Below are positions 31,436 to 39,655 of a stretch of DNA of 64,000 bases, in pieces. The DNA lies in assembly GCA_905197685.1 (NCBI GenBank), contig CAJJZS010000006.1:62001-126000 (forward strand), written 5' to 3'. The notes under the pieces are model-generated. The model saw only the letters and a program-made list of their open reading frames with translations. It did not search any database and had not been told where the DNA came from. Each line of letters opens with the position of its first letter. Positions within the stretch are counted from its first letter, which is position 1. Position numbers and translations under genes: made by a program. The stretch comes from an uncultured Oscillospiraceae bacterium. GTDB taxonomy: Bacteria > Bacillota > Clostridia > Oscillospirales > Ruminococcaceae.

Positions 31436-33172
31436 ATGAATGTGCTTCTCACCGCCCTCAATTCCAAATTTATCCATACCAACCTTGCTGTGCGCTATTT
31501 AAAGCAGTTTGCAAAGGAACGCGGCTATTGCTGTGAAATTGCCGAATATACTGTCAATCAGCATCTGCCCGACATTTTAGATGAAATTTATCGCCTTCGC
31601 CCCGATGTTTTATTTCTGTCCTGTTATATCTGGAACATTGAAATGATGCTTGAGCTTGCCGAAGAATACCGCCGCATCTGCCCCGATATTATCATCGTTG
31701 CCGGAGGACCGGAAGTCAGCTATAACAGTGAGGAAATCCTGCAAAATAACCCTGCGTTTAACGCGGTACTGCGCGGAGAAGGAGAGGTTGCCTTTACCGA
31801 ATATCTGGAATTTCTCCATAAAAAACGGGAAATCAACGGTGTTTCTTCCCTTTCTTACCGGGACAAAACAGGAAATATTCTCAGCACCCCAGACGCCCCT
31901 CCTCTCGATTTATCCCTGCTGCCCTTTCCGTATGAGGATCTTTCTTCCCTTTCCAACCGTATCCTGTATTTTGAAACGATACGCGGCTGTCCCTTTCGAT
32001 GCAGCTACTGCCTGTCTTCCGTTGCCGGAAAGGTGCGTTATCTCCCCATCGAACTTGCCACCGAACGGTTACAGCGATTTTTAGACGCGCGTGTGCGTCA
32101 GGTCAAGTTTGTGGACCGCACCTTTAACTGCTCTAAAGAGCATACCATGGCTATCTGGAAATATCTTGTCGAACATGATAACGGCGTCACAAATTTCCAC
32201 TTTGAACTGACCGCCCACTTGATTGACGAAGAAATGATTGCTTTCTTAAAGACAGTTCGCAAAGGGCTGTTCCAGTTTGAGGTAGGCGTTCAATCTACCA
32301 ATCCCGACACCATTCGGGAAATTCGCCGCACCACCGACACCGAGCGTCTTCTCGAAATTTGCCGCCGCTTAGACGAAAGCAAAAACATTCACCTGCATCT
32401 GGATTTGATTGCCGGACTTCCCTTTGAAGATTTTAACAGCTTCGGCAACAGCTTCGACACTGTTATGCAAATTCGTCCCCAGCAGATGCAGATGGGATTT
32501 TTAAAGGTGTTAAAAGGTTCTTATATGGCTCAGTCTGCGCAAAAATACGGCTTGGTGTTCAGCCACAAAGCACCTTTTCAGGTCATCCGCACCAAATGGA
32601 TTGATTACGATGAGCTTCTCCTGCTCAAAGACATGGAATCGGTGGTAGAAGATTATTACAACAGCGGTCTGTTCCCCACCCAGATAAACTGGATTCTTTC
32701 CGGCGAGTCTTCCCCTTTCCGCTTCTTTTTGGAGTTTGGAAAATGGAAGGTAACACAGAGGCTTCGCCTGATTCCCCAGAGCCTTGAGGATCGCTGCTGC
32801 GCGTTAAAGGATTTCTTTCTTTTCTTACATCCTCAAAGAAAAGAAGAACTTCCGCTACTGCACGATTTATGTCTGTTTGACCTGTGCCTGCACGGCAAAC
32901 CAAAAAAACTGCCCGACTGGATTCAAACCGAACAAAACCTTCTGTTCAAAGAGCAAATTCACAATTTTTACCGCAACGACGATTTACTTTCTTCCCTGCT
33001 TTGCTGTAAAGACGCTTCTCTCAAACAGGTTATCAAGCAGACCCATCTTCAAATTTTCTCCTTCCATCCCCTCACATTAAAAAAACAGCGCTGTGCCTTT
33101 TTGTTTGACTATCGGGAACGCGACCTCTTGGGTTCTGCCCGCTTTTGGGAAGTAAGCGAATATCTGTTTTGA
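31436..33172 (+). CDS. B12-binding radical SAM protein (DUF4080)
   Basis: A 578-residue enzyme: N-terminal cobalamin-binding Rossmann domain (about 1-140), central radical-SAM domain with RGCPFRCSYC (about 183-192), and a C-terminal DUF4080 domain. Family members of this architecture are common in Clostridia and poorly characterised; methyltransfer or ring rearrangement are possible. AAAGGAT ribosome binding site. It stands alone. Confidence 0.9.
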   Translation: MNVLLTALNSKFIHTNLAVRYLKQFAKERGYCCEIAEYTVNQHLPDILDEIYRLRPDVLFLSCYIWNIEMMLELAEEYRRICPDIIIVAGGPEVSYNSEEILQNNPAFNAVLRGEGEVAFTEYLEFLHKKREINGVSSLSYRDKTGNILSTPDAPPLDLSLLPFPYEDLSSLSNRILYFETIRGCPFRCSYCLSSVAGKVRYLPIELATERLQRFLDARVRQVKFVDRTFNCSKEHTMAIWKYLVEHDNGVTNFHFELTAHLIDEEMIAFLKTVRKGLFQFEVGVQSTNPDTIREIRRTTDTERLLEICRRLDESKNIHLHLDLIAGLPFEDFNSFGNSFDTVMQIRPQQMQMGFLKVLKGSYMAQSAQKYGLVFSHKAPFQVIRTKWIDYDELLLLKDMESVVEDYYNSGLFPTQINWILSGESSPFRFFLEFGKWKVTQRLRLIPQSLEDRCCALKDFFLFLHPQRKEELPLLHDLCLFDLCLHGKPKKLPDWIQTEQNLLFKEQIHNFYRNDDLLSSLLCCKDASLKQVIKQTHLQIFSFHPLTLKKQRCAFLFDYRERDLLGSARFWEVSEYLF

Positions 33173-33221
33173 TATTTTCTAAAAATATTCTAAAAAATGC
33201 CCTTTCATTCGACAAATCCCT

Positions 33222-33250
33222 TTGTATTTCGTGCAAAAATATGGTATTAT
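33222..33250 (+). promoter_or_regulatory. promoter with 240-nt leader for the DUF1015 gene
   Basis: TTGTAT, 17-bp spacer, TATTAT on the plus strand. The AT-rich leader to 33498 holds no gene; it contains an 8-bp inverted repeat TAACGATA (33406-33413)/TATCGTTA (33472-33479), the second arm directly abutting the AAAGGAGG. Confidence 0.5.
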
Positions 33251-33498
33251 TGTTGTGATTCCCTATTCTTTTACCAGCACTTTTCATAAAGGTTGGTTTT
33301 GAATTTTTTATTATCTCTCTAAAAATTTAAAAAGAAAGCGTTTTTTGAATTTCTATCGAAAAAATCTATGGGAATGCTGGAATTTTATTTAATATTGTGA
33401 TATGATAACGATATAAACATCTATTTTAGACAAAGCATTTGTTAATTCTGTTTATTTCCCTTTGGTTTTGTTATCGTTAAAGGAGGATGATTGCAACC

Positions 33499-34767
33499 GT
33501 GAATAATACCGGTTTTTGTAAGGGCAACATCTTGGTTCCCAATGTAGAGAATATGACAGCCTGGAGCGTAATCGCCTGCGACCAGTTTACTTCCCAGCCG
33601 AAGTACTGGCATGATGTCGCCGCGTTTGTCAAAACACAGCCCTCTACTTTCAATATGATTGTGCCGGAAATCAATCTGGACAGCGAAGATTTGGACCAGC
33701 ATATCGCCGCCGTAAACCGCGCGATGCGCACCTACCTTCGCCGCCACCTGTTTGATGAGGTAAACGATTACATCTACACCCGCCGCGTATTAAGCAACGG
33801 GAAGGTGCGTCACGGTTTAATCGGCGTTGTCGATTTGGAGCAGTATGAATTTCATCCCGGTTCCCGCACCACGGTGCGCGCTACCGAGGGCGTGATGCAA
33901 AACCGTATCGAACCTCGCTTAATGATTCGGGAAATTGCCCCGATGGAGGTTTCCCACACCATGCTGCTTGTGGATGACCGCAGAAACGAAGTTTTCTCCT
34001 TTTTAGAAGAGGAATTGGATCAGATGCAGCCGTTATACTCCTTTGATTTGATGAAGGACAGCGGAAAAATCAGCGGCTATTTAGTGACCGAAAGTCAGTC
34101 TGAACGAATTGACGCCGCCCTCACTGCTTTGGCAACCGAAAAAGAGATGCAGGAAAAATACGGCATCACCGATAAGGGAATCTTTGTCTATGCGGTTGGC
34201 GACGGAAACAACTCTCTGGCAACCGCAAAACTGCACTATGACCACTTAAAAAGAACCCTTTCTCCGCAAAAACTGCAAAATCATCCCGCCCGCTACACTT
34301 TGGCAGAGATTGTCAACCTCAACGATGACTCTTTTGATTTTGAACCGATTAACCGCGTTCTGTTCGGGGTGGATACTGCAAACTTTTTAAATCAGTTGGA
34401 ACGGGTTCATCAGATTTCCTTTACTCCGATGGAGGGGCAGCAATATTTTGACTGTATCATCGGAGAACAAACACAGCGCATTTGGATTGCCGACCCTTCC
34501 TCCTATGTTGTAACCGGAACGGTTCAGAACTTTATTGACCGCTATATCCGCGATTTTTCCGGTAAGGTCGATTATGTACACGGAGAAACAATTGTTCGTC
34601 AGCTGGCAGCGCAGGCGGATAATGTCGGTATTCTGTTTCCTTCTATTCCGAAACAATCCCTGTTTGAAACCATCTTAGCTGACGGAATCCTCCCCCGCAA
34701 AACATTCTCAATGGGGCAGGCAGGCGACAAACGCTTTTACTTAGAGGGACGAAAAATCAAACCGTAA
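33499..34767 (+). CDS. DUF1015 family protein
   Basis: A 422-residue cytoplasmic protein of the DUF1015 family (conserved RIEPRLMIREIAPMEV, YAVGDGNNSLATAK and HYDHLK blocks). The GDGNHS-type segment resembles a nucleotide- or metal-binding loop; biochemical function is not established. An ATG at 33487 directly touches AAAGGAGG and cannot be used efficiently, so the GTG at 33499 is taken as start. Not in an obvious operon. Confidence 0.8.
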   Translation: MNNTGFCKGNILVPNVENMTAWSVIACDQFTSQPKYWHDVAAFVKTQPSTFNMIVPEINLDSEDLDQHIAAVNRAMRTYLRRHLFDEVNDYIYTRRVLSNGKVRHGLIGVVDLEQYEFHPGSRTTVRATEGVMQNRIEPRLMIREIAPMEVSHTMLLVDDRRNEVFSFLEEELDQMQPLYSFDLMKDSGKISGYLVTESQSERIDAALTALATEKEMQEKYGITDKGIFVYAVGDGNNSLATAKLHYDHLKRTLSPQKLQNHPARYTLAEIVNLNDDSFDFEPINRVLFGVDTANFLNQLERVHQISFTPMEGQQYFDCIIGEQTQRIWIADPSSYVVTGTVQNFIDRYIRDFSGKVDYVHGETIVRQLAAQADNVGILFPSIPKQSLFETILADGILPRKTFSMGQAGDKRFYLEGRKIKP

Positions 34768-34774
34768 TTGACAG

Positions 34775-34810
34775 AAAGACAGATTTCATTTGTTCGGAAT
34801 CTGTCTTTTT
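34775..34810 (+). terminator. terminator after the DUF1015 gene
   Basis: Eleven-bp stem AAAGACAGATT/AATCTGTCTTT with a T-tract. Confidence 0.88.
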
Positions 34811-34849
34811 CTTATCGAAAAAATCTATCCCGCCTTTTTTGTTCTTCCC

Positions 34850-34878
34850 TTGCCTTCCGAAAAAAATCGTGATACACT
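34850..34878 (+). promoter_or_regulatory. possible promoter of the radical SAM gene
   Basis: TTGCCT, 17-bp spacer, TACACT on the plus strand, 50 bp before the start. Confidence 0.45.
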
Positions 34879-34927
34879 TGAATTAACAAAATTGTTTACC
34901 CGTTTTTTCACAAAAGGGGGCTTTACT

Positions 34928-35797
34928 ATGAATTATGAAGGGCAAATCTGCCGTCCGCCAATGGAAAAATCTTCTTTTATGCTTCCTGTCGCTGTGGGCT
35001 GCTCTTACAATCGCTGTACATTCTGTACCTTATTCAAACATCTTCACTACCGCGTGCTTCCCCTCGAACAGGTAGAGGCAGAATTAAAACGAGTGTATGA
35101 TGCAGGAGGAAAACCAAAGCAAATCTTTCTTGGGGACGGAAATGCGTTCGGACTCCCCTTTCCCCACCTTCTCTCCGTTTTACAGCTGATTCACCGCTAC
35201 TTTCCCGAGTGCCGGTCTGTCAACATGGACGCTACTGTCACCAACATTCAAAATAAAACAGATGCTCAGCTGAAAACACTGTATCAAAACGGAGTTCGCA
35301 GACTTTACCTTGGCATCGAAACCGGCTTGGACGATGTCCTTTCCTTTATGCAGAAAGACCATAATCTTGCACAAGCATATGAACAGATTGAGCGTATCAA
35401 ACAATTCGGATTTTTATTTAACGCTCACATCATGACCGGTATCGCAGGAAAGGGCAGAGGATTGGAAAATGCGGAAAAAACAGCGGAATTTTTTAACCGT
35501 ACACAGCCGCAGCGCGTGGTTAACTTTTCACTTTTTGTTCATCAAAAAGCGCCGCTTTACCGCAATCTTGAAAACGGTTCTTTCCTTCCCGCCTCCGAAC
35601 TGGAAAATTTGCAGGAGGATTATCATTTCATTCAGCATCTTTGTGTTCCCGATTTAATGTATGACAGCTTTCACGATTTGATTGAATTTCGGGTGCGCGG
35701 AACCCTTCCGCAGGATAAAGAAAAGATGCTCACCCAACTGCAACAAGAAATTATGCGGCAGTCCTCTCTTCCCGAACAATATTCGATTATTGGCTGA
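34928..35797 (+). CDS. radical SAM protein
   Basis: A 289-residue radical-SAM enzyme with the cluster motif CSYNRCTFC (C-x3-C-x2-C, residues about 25-33 counted from 34928) and the GIETGLDD segment. It is shorter than elongator-type or coproporphyrinogen oxidases and its substrate is unknown. The start at 34928 has AAGGGGG upstream; a longer open frame from 34790 runs through the promoter and is discounted. Confidence 0.87.
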   Translation: MNYEGQICRPPMEKSSFMLPVAVGCSYNRCTFCTLFKHLHYRVLPLEQVEAELKRVYDAGGKPKQIFLGDGNAFGLPFPHLLSVLQLIHRYFPECRSVNMDATVTNIQNKTDAQLKTLYQNGVRRLYLGIETGLDDVLSFMQKDHNLAQAYEQIERIKQFGFLFNAHIMTGIAGKGRGLENAEKTAEFFNRTQPQRVVNFSLFVHQKAPLYRNLENGSFLPASELENLQEDYHFIQHLCVPDLMYDSFHDLIEFRVRGTLPQDKEKMLTQLQQEIMRQSSLPEQYSIIG

Positions 35798-35801
35798 CAA
35801 C

Positions 35802-35842
35802 AAAAAGGTATCTCCCGTCTATCAACAGGAGATACCTTTTTT
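35802..35842. terminator. bidirectional terminator
   Basis: Fourteen-bp stem AAAAAGGTATCTCC with its complement; A-run on one side and T-run on the other, between convergent genes. Confidence 0.92.
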
Positions 35843-35865
35843 ATCGGATTTCTTTTTGTAAATTT

Positions 35866-37176
35866 TTAGTGAATTTCGTAGTTTCCGTCGCACTCTGCAA
35901 CTACTGCGCTGTTGTAGAACGCTTCCATGCCGGAAATCATGTAACCCAAATCCACAACGCCTGCGGTTTCATAGCTGGAGTGCATTGCCAGCTGCGGCAG
36001 ACCGATGTCAACGGTGTTCAGGGACACATGGGTGTTGGAGATATTGCCCAAAGTAGAACCGCCCAGAATATCGGAACGATTTACAAAGTTCTGATACGGA
36101 ACATGGTTTTCTTTGCACATACTCTGGAACAGAGCGGCAGAAACAGCGTCGGTGGTGTACTTCTGGTTTGCGTTATGTTTGATAACGATACCTTCATTTA
36201 AAAATACCTGATTGGTTGGGTCGGAAATTGCCGGATGATTCGGGTGCAGAGCGTGCGCGTTATCTGCCGACAGCATAAAGCTGGAAGCTACTGCTGTGTA
36301 GTAATCTTCCTCTGTTCTGCCCAGATTCATGTTGATACGGTGCAGAATATCATATAAGAAGGTAGAAGCTGCGCCCTGTTTGGTTCCGCTGCCCACTTCC
36401 TCATTGTCAAATACAGCGCATACCGAAACGGTTTCTTTGTTGCCTGCTTTGATAAATGCTTTCAGCGAGGAGAATGCACATTCCAGGTCGTCCAGTTTTG
36501 CGCAGGAGAGGTATTCGTTGTGTGCGCCCCAAACAACCGGTTTTACGCGGTTGTACAGGTACAGGTCGCTGGAGATGACGTCCTCTTCCTCTACGCCGCA
36601 CGCCTGAGCAACCAGACGCTCAAAGGTATCTTTTGCAGCAGCATCGCCGAACAGCGGCAGCAGGTTAATCTGTGGGTTATATTTCATACCATCGTTCGCA
36701 TTTCTGTCCATATGGATTGCCAGATTTGGGATAACCAGCAGATCGCGGTCAATATTGACTAACTTCGTTTCAACGCCTTTATCGGTTTTAACCAGAACGC
36801 GTCCTGCAACAGACAGCGGACGGTCAAACCATGTCGAATAAATCATACCGCCGTAACGCTCGGTATTCAGCTGTACATATTTTCCTTTTACCGACTGTTC
36901 CGGATTGTCTTTAATTTTAAATGTCGGGGAATCGCTGTGGCTGGAAACGATGTGGAAAGAACGGAACTCCTTGCTTGGAACTTTAAATGCGATGATGGAA
37001 GAAAGATTGCGGGTAACAAAATATTTTCCGCCCTCTTTGATTTCCCATTTTTTATTTTCACACAGCTCCTCAAAGCCCTCTTTTTCCAGCATTTTTTTTG
37101 CGTTGTCAATCACATGGAAACAGCTTGGGGACTGCTCAATAAAATCAAATAATTCCTGAACGGATTCTACAACCAT
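35866..37176 (-). CDS. apeA: M18 aminopeptidase (aspartyl-aminopeptidase type)
   Basis: A 436-residue di-zinc aminopeptidase. Metal and catalytic motifs: SSHSDSPTFK (His/Asp ligand), LDDLECAF, CAVFDNEEVGSG (acidic bridge) and the C-terminal MHSSYETAG histidine. It releases N-terminal, often acidic, residues from peptides in the cytoplasm. The start at 37176 has AAGAAAGGAAG; the longer frame to 37275 lies upstream of the promoter -10. The gene symbol is by family only. Confidence 0.9.
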   Translation of the reverse strand: MVVESVQELFDFIEQSPSCFHVIDNAKKMLEKEGFEELCENKKWEIKEGGKYFVTRNLSSIIAFKVPSKEFRSFHIVSSHSDSPTFKIKDNPEQSVKGKYVQLNTERYGGMIYSTWFDRPLSVAGRVLVKTDKGVETKLVNIDRDLLVIPNLAIHMDRNANDGMKYNPQINLLPLFGDAAAKDTFERLVAQACGVEEEDVISSDLYLYNRVKPVVWGAHNEYLSCAKLDDLECAFSSLKAFIKAGNKETVSVCAVFDNEEVGSGTKQGAASTFLYDILHRINMNLGRTEEDYYTAVASSFMLSADNAHALHPNHPAISDPTNQVFLNEGIVIKHNANQKYTTDAVSAALFQSMCKENHVPYQNFVNRSDILGGSTLGNISNTHVSLNTVDIGLPQLAMHSSYETAGVVDLGYMISGMEAFYNSAVVAECDGNYEIH

Positions 37177-37246
37177 AACAAACTTCCTTTCTTGTACCTT
37201 TTTTATAGATTGAAGTGATAAACTCACAACTTCTTCGGTTAAGCTC

Positions 37247-37275
37247 ATTATAGAATGTTTATCCCTCGCTGTCAA
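37247..37275 (-). promoter_or_regulatory. consensus promoter of the M18 gene
   Basis: Perfect TTGACA and TATAAT, 17-bp spacer, minus strand, about 70 bp before the ATG. Confidence 0.92.
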
Positions 37276-37366
37276 TCATTTATGAAAGTATTTCCTTTAC
37301 TCCCTTTGTTTTTCTTTTCCCCCTCACATAAAAACAAGTAAAAACGAAACTGCTAAAAAAACAGAA

Positions 37367-37407
37367 GAAAGCCGCTCGTTTTGCAAAACTGCAATCCGGC
37401 GGCTTTC
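37367..37407 (-). terminator. terminator after the surface-protein gene
   Basis: GAAAGCCGC/GCGGCTTTC stem with an inner GTTTTGCAAAAC palindrome; seven T on the minus strand. Confidence 0.87.
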
Positions 37408-37442
37408 CTCACAGGATGGACATTGATCCTAATAAAAACTTA

Positions 37443-38603
37443 TTATCTTTTTTTCATAAACGCCGCCGCGCCTGCTGCGGAAATAACTGCTGCCGCTGCT
37501 GCCAAAGCAACTGCATCCTGCGTGCCGGTGTTCGGGTTTTCTTTTCCGCTTTCACCGGATTGATAATCATTGGTGTCCGAAACGCTGCCCGATACCGATT
37601 CCTGCTCGGGTTTTGGCTGAGCCGGTTTTTCGGTTTCCGGTTTCTGTTCCGGCTGTGCGGTAAAGCTCTCATCTACTACCGTTCCGTCTGCAATTTCTCG
37701 GTCAGTAATAACGAATCTGCCCAGATTCTTAGTTTCAAAGGAAACGGTTTCATTTTCCAGATCTACGGTAGCATCTATGCGGTGCAGCGCGCCTTTGAGG
37801 TAACGGTACACATAAAATTTTCCGTCAAAATCTTCCATTTCATCGGATACATCTACTGTCATTGTTCCGGTAAAATCAAATGCAGGACCGCCCGGGAAGG
37901 ACACATACTTAAAGTTTTGCTCCTCAAACTTGGAGGATACTTCCTTGATTGCCCGTTCATTATAAAGCAGGTTAACCGCTTCCTGACCGGACACTCTTAC
38001 TTGATATTCCCACATTCCGTTGGTAAAGATAACTTTTTTGCCATCGGCATATTCATCCAACTTTTTAAACTGTTCGGTAGAAATAACCGGAGCCGCCGCA
38101 TCCACAAATACCGCTTCTTCTGCCTTTACCGCTTCCAAAGCCTCATCGGAGATGGTCGGATAACCCACTTTCAACTCTACTTCGGCAGAACCCACAGTCT
38201 GACCGTTTGAGCGTTTGATTGCCTTTACCATACCCTCTGCCCGAATCTCTTCGGTTGGCCAGCCTGCCTTTGTTTTTACCTCTAACTGATAAGCGTTGTC
38301 CTCTTCCTCTACCTCAAAGGAAGAGATTGCCGATTTGCCGTTTTTGTTTTCCGCTCTCAGTTTTACATCCTTCAGATGCTCGTCGGTCAGAGGAACGGTT
38401 TTGCCGTCCTCCTGCTCGATGTACAGCGGATAGGTGTAGGTCTGACCCGGCAAAAGCAATTCTTCAAATTTTTCTTCGCCAAAGGAAAGTCTCATCGCCT
38501 CATCCGAAATTACATTTACTGCCTGCGCCTGCTGTGCAAAAGCGGTTACACTCATCGCGCTCATTGCGCATACTGCCAAAAAGATTGCTGCTGTTTTTTT
38601 CAT
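37443..38603 (-). CDS. secreted, putatively wall-anchored protein (NPNTG)
   Basis: A 386-residue exported protein: signal peptide (about 1-23, cleavage after AFA), a body of unknown family with beta-rich composition, a proline/glutamate linker, and a C-terminal sorting signal of NPNTG (356-360), a hydrophobic stretch of alanine and valine and KKR. This matches sortase substrates, although NPNTG differs from LPxTG and no sortase gene is in the window. Strong TTGCAA-17-TATAAT promoter and AGGAGG ribosome binding site. Confidence 0.78.
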   Translation of the reverse strand: MKKTAAIFLAVCAMSAMSVTAFAQQAQAVNVISDEAMRLSFGEEKFEELLLPGQTYTYPLYIEQEDGKTVPLTDEHLKDVKLRAENKNGKSAISSFEVEEEDNAYQLEVKTKAGWPTEEIRAEGMVKAIKRSNGQTVGSAEVELKVGYPTISDEALEAVKAEEAVFVDAAAPVISTEQFKKLDEYADGKKVIFTNGMWEYQVRVSGQEAVNLLYNERAIKEVSSKFEEQNFKYVSFPGGPAFDFTGTMTVDVSDEMEDFDGKFYVYRYLKGALHRIDATVDLENETVSFETKNLGRFVITDREIADGTVVDESFTAQPEQKPETEKPAQPKPEQESVSGSVSDTNDYQSGESGKENPNTGTQDAVALAAAAAVISAAGAAAFMKKR

Positions 38604-38646
38604 GATTTGATTGCCTCCTGAGATTTTTTATTTTTATTTTTGTCGT

Positions 38647-38656
38647 ACTTATAAGT
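38647..38656 (-). promoter_or_regulatory. palindrome at the start of the surface-protein transcript
   Basis: ACTTATAAGT, a perfect 10-bp palindrome just downstream of the -10 element; possible operator. Confidence 0.3.
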
Positions 38657-38665
38657 CCTGACGTT

Positions 38666-38694
38666 ATTATACGGTTTGTTCTCTCAGTTTGCAA
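38666..38694 (-). promoter_or_regulatory. sigma-A promoter of the surface-protein gene
   Basis: TTGCAA, 17-bp spacer, TATAAT on the minus strand. Confidence 0.85.
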
Positions 38695-39224
38695 CCGGTT
38701 TTTTCTGGGATTGTTTTTTCAAAACTTATTGATTTTTTATAAAATCAAGTTTTTATTTTCTGCATTTTTTAGGTATCTTTTCTTTTTTCCCGCACTTTCC
38801 TTTTTCTTTTCCTTGTTTTTGTTTGGTCTGCCGTTCTGTTTTTCCTATGTCGGAAAATTTGTCCTGCCCCGCCTTTTATTTCCTGATTTTTTATTTTGAT
38901 TTTTAGATAAAAATTGCGGTCAATCTGCCGCTTCTCGCTTTAAAAATCATCTTTTCCTGCAAAGCTGCCATCATTATATGCTTCTCACCGATTTTTTGTC
39001 CTCACCTTTTTGCAAAAATATCCATAAGATAAAGTAGATGATAACAACAAACTATCGTCTGCGCAAAAGGTAAAATCATCCGATCAAAGGAGCCGAATCT
39101 TATCTTCCTTTTTGAGTATCTCAAACAGCTTTCAATAAAATCAATACGGAGTGATTAAGCTCTTTCTTTTTCGGTTACAATAAAGACGAAGTTCAATGAA
39201 ACAAAACGTCGGAGCGTGATAAAA
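38695..39224. other. AT-rich intergenic region without genes
   Basis: About 530 bp with no convincing reading frame on either strand. In particular there is no ribbon-helix-helix antitoxin gene before mazF. A weak promoter-like GATTAA-17-TACAAT lies near 39150-39180. Confidence 0.6.
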
Positions 39225-39572
39225 ATGAAACGTGGAGATATTTATTATGCCGATTTAAGCCCTGTAGTCGGCTCAGAGCAGGGCGGTGTGCGTCCGGTAC
39301 TGATTGTACAGAACGATGTGGGAAACCGATACAGCCCTACTGTAATTGCCGCTGCAATCACCAGCCAAAAGGAAAAGGCAAAACTACCTACACACATCGA
39401 GCTTGACTCGAAACACTGTGGACTGACCAAAGATTCCGTTGTTCTGTTAGAGCAGATTCGTACCATTGACAAACGAAGACTCAGAGAAAAGATGGGCAGC
39501 ATCGATGCCGACTCGATGTCTCAGGTAAATAAAGCCCTTTCTATCAGTTTCGGTTTGGGCAAAGGCAGATAA
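39225..39572 (+). CDS. MazF/EndoA-family mRNA endoribonuclease
   Basis: A 115-residue MazF-fold toxin close to Bacillus NdoA: KRGDIYYADLSPVVGSEQ start, RPVLIVQND, a TSQKEKAKLPTH core and LEQIRTIDKRRL. It cleaves RNA at specific short sequences and is normally silenced by a cognate antitoxin encoded just upstream. No antitoxin gene is found here. The ATG at 39225 is favoured over a GTG three codons earlier. Own terminator; acts as a single gene. Confidence 0.9.
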   Translation: MKRGDIYYADLSPVVGSEQGGVRPVLIVQNDVGNRYSPTVIAAAITSQKEKAKLPTHIELDSKHCGLTKDSVVLLEQIRTIDKRRLREKMGSIDADSMSQVNKALSISFGLGKGR

Positions 39573-39588
39573 AACTCTGCCAATATGC

Positions 39589-39626
39589 AAAAATACCTTC
39601 GGTAAAAATTACCGAAGGTATTTTTT
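39589..39626. terminator. bidirectional terminator after mazF
   Basis: Seventeen-bp stem AAAAATACCTTCGGTAA with complement, three-base loop; also serves the convergent substrate-binding protein gene. Confidence 0.92.
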
Positions 39627-39655
39627 AAGTTTAAATTAACAATACGGATTGATGA

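Noticed and set aside
34790..34927. N-terminal extension of the radical SAM protein
   Set aside because: The open frame continues upstream of 34928 but lies over a promoter-like sequence and lacks a ribosome binding site; 34928 has AAGGGGG at suitable spacing.
38711..38899. 62-codon Phe/Leu-rich frame upstream of mazF
   Set aside because: Low-complexity translation of an AT-rich intergenic region; no ribosome binding site and no resemblance to a MazE or ribbon-helix-helix antitoxin.
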